Assembly: GCF_000142805.1 (NCBI RefSeq)
Contig: NC_013082.1
Location: 496,001-560,000, forward strand
From: Lachancea thermotolerans CBS 6340
Taxonomy: Eukaryota > Ascomycota > Saccharomycetes > Saccharomycetales > Saccharomycetaceae
Reading direction: 5' to 3'
DNA: 64,000 nucleotides
A program made the translations under genes and the position numbers. Every line of letters begins with the position of its first letter. Within the stretch, counting starts at the first letter, position 1. The notes beneath the pieces are model-generated. The model was not told the DNA's origin and made no database searches. It was given only the letters and a program-made list of their open reading frames with translations. Below, piece after piece: positions 60,127 through 64,000 of the stretch.

Positions 60127-60412
60127 AGCGCATAAAAGAGAAGCTCGAAGGGCGCACAGCGCGCCGCGCACCCGCACGGTCTCTTGCAAGGCATTTCTAT
60201 ATAGATTCTACGTTTTAATGCCACGGTGCTCTCGACTTGGAGTGTCTTCAAGCTGCTGGCGCTCTTTGTCTGTTTCTTGATATTGATCTGGCGGCGACGC
60301 GTAAGCTGTGTAGAATTTCATGAAAAATTATATAAAAAAAAACACGTTAGGGCATGCGACTTCCTCGTCCACAGCACACGATCCATATAGCTCTCAGTGA
60401 TCGAATTGCACA

Positions 60413-61303
60413 ATGTCCATAGTCTCACTGCTCGGCATCAACGTCCTTAACAACCCCGCCAAGTTCACAGACCCCTACGAGTTTGAAATAACGTTCGAAT
60501 GTCTGGAGCCTCTGAAAAACGACCTGGAGTGGAAGCTGACGTACGTCGGCTCGTCCCGAAGCCTAGAGCACGACCAGGAGCTAGATTCTATCCTCGTAGG
60601 GCCTGTGCCCGTCGGCGTCAACAAATTTCTCTTCACAGCCGACCCGCCCTCGCCCGAGCTCATCCCCGCTAGCGAGCTGGTCAGCGTCACCGTGATCCTC
60701 CTCAGCTGCTCTTACGACGGTCGCGAGTTCGTTCGCGTAGGCTACTACGTGAACAACGAATATGATAACGAGGAGCTGCGGGAAAACCCACCCGCCAAGG
60801 TCCAAGTAGATCAAGTGGTGAGGAACATCTTGGCCGAGAAACCAAGGGTGACAAGGTTCAACATTATCTGGGACAACGAGCAAGGTGAGGAGTACCCGCC
60901 AGAGCAACCTGAGCTTGAAGAGGAAGAGGAAGACGACGAAGACGAGGAGCAGGAGGAAGATGACGAAGACGACAACGATATTGAGGAGGAAGACGACGAA
61001 GAGGAGAAAGCTCCCGGATATGAAAGCAAGGAAGCCTCGGAGTCCAAGGACGAGAAGGAGGAAGGCCCGGAAGCGAAAAAGCGGAAGCTGAAGGCCGAAG
61101 ATGAAGATGAAGATGAGGCCGAGGAAATAGATTTGGAAGAAGATGACGAAGAGGAAGAAGAAGAAGACGGCGACGCGCCTGAGGAAGACGGCGAAGAAGA
61201 GCGCGAGGGAGCCCTCGAGGAAGAGAGAGAAAACACCGTAGAAACCGCACCTACGCCACAAGACACGTCCGCCGCCGCGGCTGCCTCCGATCCCGAACCC
61301 TAG
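60413..61303 (+). CDS. ASF1: Histone H3-H4 chaperone Asf1
   Basis: A 296-residue protein (yeast Asf1/YJL115W 279). Residues 1-155 form the conserved immunoglobulin-like core: [79 protein letters not shown], and [14 protein letters not shown], all nearly invariant from yeast to human. The remaining 140 residues are a long acidic tail of Asp/Glu with one basic patch (KKRKLK). Asf1 hands H3-H4 to CAF-1 and HIR and presents it to Rtt109 for K56 acetylation. Chromosome X order (PHO86, NCA3, ASF1) is kept. Confidence 0.98.
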   Translation: MSIVSLLGINVLNNPAKFTDPYEFEITFECLEPLKNDLEWKLTYVGSSRSLEHDQELDSILVGPVPVGVNKFLFTADPPSPELIPASELVSVTVILLSCSYDGREFVRVGYYVNNEYDNEELRENPPAKVQVDQVVRNILAEKPRVTRFNIIWDNEQGEEYPPEQPELEEEEEDDEDEEQEEDDEDDNDIEEEDDEEEKAPGYESKEASESKDEKEEGPEAKKRKLKAEDEDEDEAEEIDLEEDDEEEEEEDGDAPEEDGEEEREGALEEERENTVETAPTPQDTSAAAAASDPEP

Positions 61304-61339
61304 AGGGAAGGCAACGCTACGCATGAGTCAGCATGATAA

Positions 61340-62164
61340 TTATTGGTTCTCTTCCCATAGGCTGTTGATTACCTGAAAAATACGGGTGACCTTCTCAGCA
61401 TCATTTGGATTGGCCCTCGCGGAGCCCCGAAAGACCTTGTCCGGATGCCACACCACACGCTGCTGTTTCAAAACTTCGCGCAATGGCAGCCTTAGACTCA
61501 GGGCGCTTCTTCCCAGGAAATCTGCTAGGCTCGCTTTGTCGATGCTCTGGATTGTCACTTCTTGCACCAGCGGCGCTCCCGGAAGCGGCGCTCTGGTAGC
61601 ACCCAGCTCACGGGCCCAGTAAACGGCAATATCGTCCGGGTGCGAGGAGCGCTTGGAATGCATACTGGCGCGGTCAAAAATGCGAGAGTCTATATAATTG
61701 GTATCGTCCGCTCCTCCGCTAGGCGAGCTGGACTCTGCGGCCCTGGTAAATTTTTCGTAGTCACTGCGACTACCAACGAACTTGTAGCCGTTTATAGGGT
61801 TCCCATACTCATACGTGGGTTCTGTAATTCTGGTTTGTGGTTTTACCTCTTGCTGGGAGCGTGAGCATTCTTGCGGAATGCGCTCGCGTTCCAAGGCTAT
61901 AAGCTCTTCTTTTCCTGAAAATGCATTGGTGCCCGGAGCCTTAAGCTTGTAGGGGCCAGGCCTTGGCCGCGGGTCTTGCGTTGCGGGGTTCTTTTGACAA
62001 TCGCCGGCTTTCGCGCTGCCGCTGCAAGCTGCGTTCTTGCCCTTTTCTTCCAAGGGGACATCAGGCCTCGCGGCGCGACGCCGCACGTATACAGGCTTGA
62101 AATACTTGAACTCATCCTCGTCGCTGGACTCGCTAGTACTTAAATAATCTTGCGAGAAGGCCAT
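61340..62164 (-). CDS. Hydrophilic protein with C-terminal J-domain-like segment
   Basis: A 274-residue protein from the only in-frame ATG, at 62164 (MAFSQDYLSTSESSDEDEF). The N-terminal 190 residues are polar and probably disordered, beginning with an acidic Ser/Asp patch. The C terminus (about 215-274) contains LREVLKQQRVVWHPDKVF and a following helix (VTRIFQVINSLWEE): helix, HPD, helix, as in J domains. The WHPD context recalls the C-terminal segment of NFKBIL1-type proteins. The strand and place beyond UTH1 match YKR041W of S. cerevisiae (about 245 residues, poorly known), so it may be its orthologue, by position only. It converges on ASF1 with 36 bp between stops. Confidence 0.7.
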   Translation of the reverse strand: MAFSQDYLSTSESSDEDEFKYFKPVYVRRRAARPDVPLEEKGKNAACSGSAKAGDCQKNPATQDPRPRPGPYKLKAPGTNAFSGKEELIALERERIPQECSRSQQEVKPQTRITEPTYEYGNPINGYKFVGSRSDYEKFTRAAESSSPSGGADDTNYIDSRIFDRASMHSKRSSHPDDIAVYWARELGATRAPLPGAPLVQEVTIQSIDKASLADFLGRSALSLRLPLREVLKQQRVVWHPDKVFRGSARANPNDAEKVTRIFQVINSLWEENQ

Positions 62165-63255
62165 GATCACGCAGACAGGCGGGGACAGCGAAGAGATGAG
62201 CCATGCAAGTTCTTTATGTGCCGACTCGAACAGAAACTTAGAAGATCCAAGTATACCTCCACAATACACAGTCACAAGATAGCCGAGCAAAGGTAGGGGC
62301 TTGACGCGGTAGCTCTTCTGTTCCTCTGCTTGACCGCTGCTCAACTTCGGTGTTACTTAATTTTTTGATCTAAACTGTGTATGAAAAGATCCAATGTAGC
62401 ATTTCTACAGCTCAGTTAGAATTCAGGAACACTCAACGTGATTCTGGAGATCGGCTAATGGTATTTCTAGCTTATAGTTTTTGCTGGCAACTCAGCAGAT
62501 AATGCCGAACCAGTACGCAAGCGTCTGCTCCATTTTAAAGCTAAAAGGGCTTCGGTAAAGCTCCTTGCCATCGGGAAACACATCACAGGCTACGCCATTT
62601 TAAAGGCCTGGAGTTCTCAAAGAAATGGCTTGCTGTGGTTCTTTCTAATAGAAGCAAACCGCTCTCAGGCACCTTACCTATACTCAATTGTGTAGGATTT
62701 TATGCCTAAAAGTTGCCTAGAGCACAAAAGACTACACTCTCTTAGCTATAGCACAACTCCAGAGCCAAATATGAAGGTAAATGCTAGCTCTAGAGAAAAC
62801 ATAGTGCCCTCAACACCTTTGAACGCCGCTTAGCAGTCCGGCAACGAATATGCATTATCACGTGACAGAAGCACTCAAATACCTTTAAACGAACGCGTCG
62901 CCAGAGGATAAAACAGTTTTCGGGCATGATTTTTTGTGTTTCGTATATAATTATATGTGCTAGCGATGATTATACTAGATCTTAAGTGTTTACAAGGCGT
63001 AATAAATCAACACTGCGGAGGTACATCATCGTGTTAAGAGCTTGCGTTGAGAACAGACCTTAAACACGTTTACTATACCTCTCGTTGCGCTCAGAGGCTG
63101 ATTAATACGTGTTACAGACAGGACTCTCATTTCCGCTTGGACCTGAAGCTATCTCACGACTTTGTCCTGGGCTTGTAATTACCTATTGTTTAACAACATC
63201 GTCAAGGCCCTGAGAGCAGCTCTAACATCCCATCTATGAATCGTTTGGGAAAGGA
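62165..63255. other. Divergent intergenic interval before the last gene
   Basis: About 1.1 kb without a long frame. An MCB-like ACGCGT lies at 62893-62898, 358 bp upstream of the last gene, and a CACGTG at 62860-62865. Nothing else recognised. Confidence 0.5.
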
Positions 63256-64000
63256 ATGTCCAGCTATACTGTGAGATCTTCCGTTCCTGGTGCACCGAGC
63301 AACAGGAGGCTGGAGTTCCCGGCGCGAAGGACATCTGTACAGAGCCTGGCTCGGGACGATTCGGACGACGAGAACATGCTGGGTCCGCCTAAACTGAGCA
63401 ACTTCGGTTCAGCCCTTCTTTCTGACAAAGAAAACGTCGAGCCGTACCCATACTCTCGGAATCAAAGCGTCTCAAACGCAAAAAGGTACAGCCAACCGCC
63501 TCGGGCTGCAGCGCGGCCTGAAACTTTCGGCGCGGTTAGAGAGTTCTCTTCTAGCAACACCAACAATAGCGTTGCAGGCCCGTACTCAACTTTCCATTCT
63601 GAGGAGCACTCTGACTCTACCATGTTTGCCACTTCAAAACACAACCAGCAAAGCATGACAACGTTCAATCCCGAAACGCCGTCAGAACAAGGCAAACCCG
63701 AGGACATGTACCTAGAAAAAAGCCGGTCAAGAGTCAAGAGCATGCAGCAGACACTGAGAGATGAGCTTTCCTTAAGGAGCTCGAAACGCCGAAATAGAAG
63801 GTTTGTCTCTTCTAGGTTCAACCTGCTTGGTCCCGCAAAAAGAGCGTCCTCTAATACAGGCACCCCCAATCATAGCGAACTTGCTGACGAATCCAACGTG
63901 TCCCAGCAGGAGGCTAATTTTTCCCACTCATCGAGCGCCGGCGCTACTGCTCACCAAAACGAGTATAACGTGTTTTATGAATCGCAAAATTCCAGCTCCC
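63256..64000 (+). CDS. Unidentified protein, N-terminal part (runs off the window)
   Basis: An ATG at 63256 opens a frame with no stop to the end of the window (at least 248 residues). The protein starts MSSYTVRSSVPGAPSNRRLE and is rich in Ser, Asn, Arg and Pro with mixed charge, including DDSDDENMLGPPKLSNFG and SDKENVEPYP. A basic segment, SLRSSKRRNRRFVSS, lies near residue 175. Such a disordered N terminus would suit a regulatory, cytoskeletal or spindle-associated protein, but I do not recognise the family and assign no function. A/T and G/C third positions are mixed, unlike the G/C-rich genes to its left. Confidence 0.75.
   Translation, partial: MSSYTVRSSVPGAPSNRRLEFPARRTSVQSLARDDSDDENMLGPPKLSNFGSALLSDKENVEPYPYSRNQSVSNAKRYSQPPRAAARPETFGAVREFSSSNTNNSVAGPYSTFHSEEHSDSTMFATSKHNQQSMTTFNPETPSEQGKPEDMYLEKSRSRVKSMQQTLRDELSLRSSKRRNRRFVSSRFNLLGPAKRASSNTGTPNHSELADESNVSQQEANFSHSSSAGATAHQNEYNVFYESQNSSS

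Overview
Organism: the window looks like nuclear chromosome sequence from a budding yeast of the Saccharomycetaceae that never underwent the whole-genome duplication, most like Lachancea or a close genus; I cannot fix the species. The evidence is gene content and order. Genes that Saccharomyces cerevisiae splits between chromosomes X (YJL134W to YJL115W) and XI (YKR054C to about YKR041W) are interleaved here in one block, each duplicated pair (LCB3/YSR3, MRS3/MRS4, TRK1/TRK2, UTH1/NCA3) is present once, genes are compact and nearly intronless, and the one protein-gene intron has a TACTAAC branch site. No transposable element, LTR, centromere or CRISPR array was recognised. Layout, 1-17.8 kb: 3' two thirds of dynein heavy chain DYN1 (cut by the window edge), sphingoid-base-phosphate phosphatase LCB3/YSR3, a small probable mitochondrial protein, iron carrier MRS3/MRS4, a 2-kb gene-free convergent interval, a TMEM184/OST-alpha-like membrane protein (YKR051W), a GPI-phospholipase-D-like secreted protein (YJL132W), and mitochondrial translation factor AIM23. 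18-41.6 kb: URA2 (pyrimidine synthesis), TRK1 (potassium uptake), PBS2 (osmostress MAPKK), a 2.7-kb gene-free divergent interval, a PNGase-A-like gene not known from S. cerevisiae, SPT10, NIT2, TRM61/GCD14 and LSM1. 42-54 kb: FMP46, MTC1, ALB1, RPE1, tRNA-Tyr, NAP1, PET10, an AMMECR1 protein (YOR289W), a spliced small gene at the YKR045C position, PHO86, UIP5 and tRNA-Pro. 54-64 kb: SHB17, an F-box-like gene, UTH1/NCA3 (SUN family), tRNA-Asp, a NIPA-like Mg transporter gene, ASF1, a C-terminal J-domain-like protein, and the 5' end of an unidentified gene. How the genes relate: they are mostly independent housekeeping genes kept together by ancestral order rather than one pathway. Recurrent themes are chromatin assembly (SPT10, NAP1, ASF1), non-oxidative sugar-phosphate metabolism (RPE1, SHB17), ion and phosphate homeostasis (TRK1, PHO86, NIPA-like) and mitochondria (MRS4, AIM23, FMP46, possibly a NIT2 isoform). 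Base composition changes along the window: genes up to about 42 kb are A/T-rich at third codon positions, whereas most genes from RPE1 to NIPA (about 45-60 kb) are strongly G/C-ending. The most unusual non-coding signal is an array of eight TGACA/TGTCA cores spaced about one DNA helical turn apart between URA2 and TRK1. Other notable signals are tandem Puf3-type sites after AIM23, a PAC element expanded into pentamer repeats upstream of ALB1, CACGTG clusters around 56-58.6 kb, and a dynein AAA4 site with altered Walker A and B residues.
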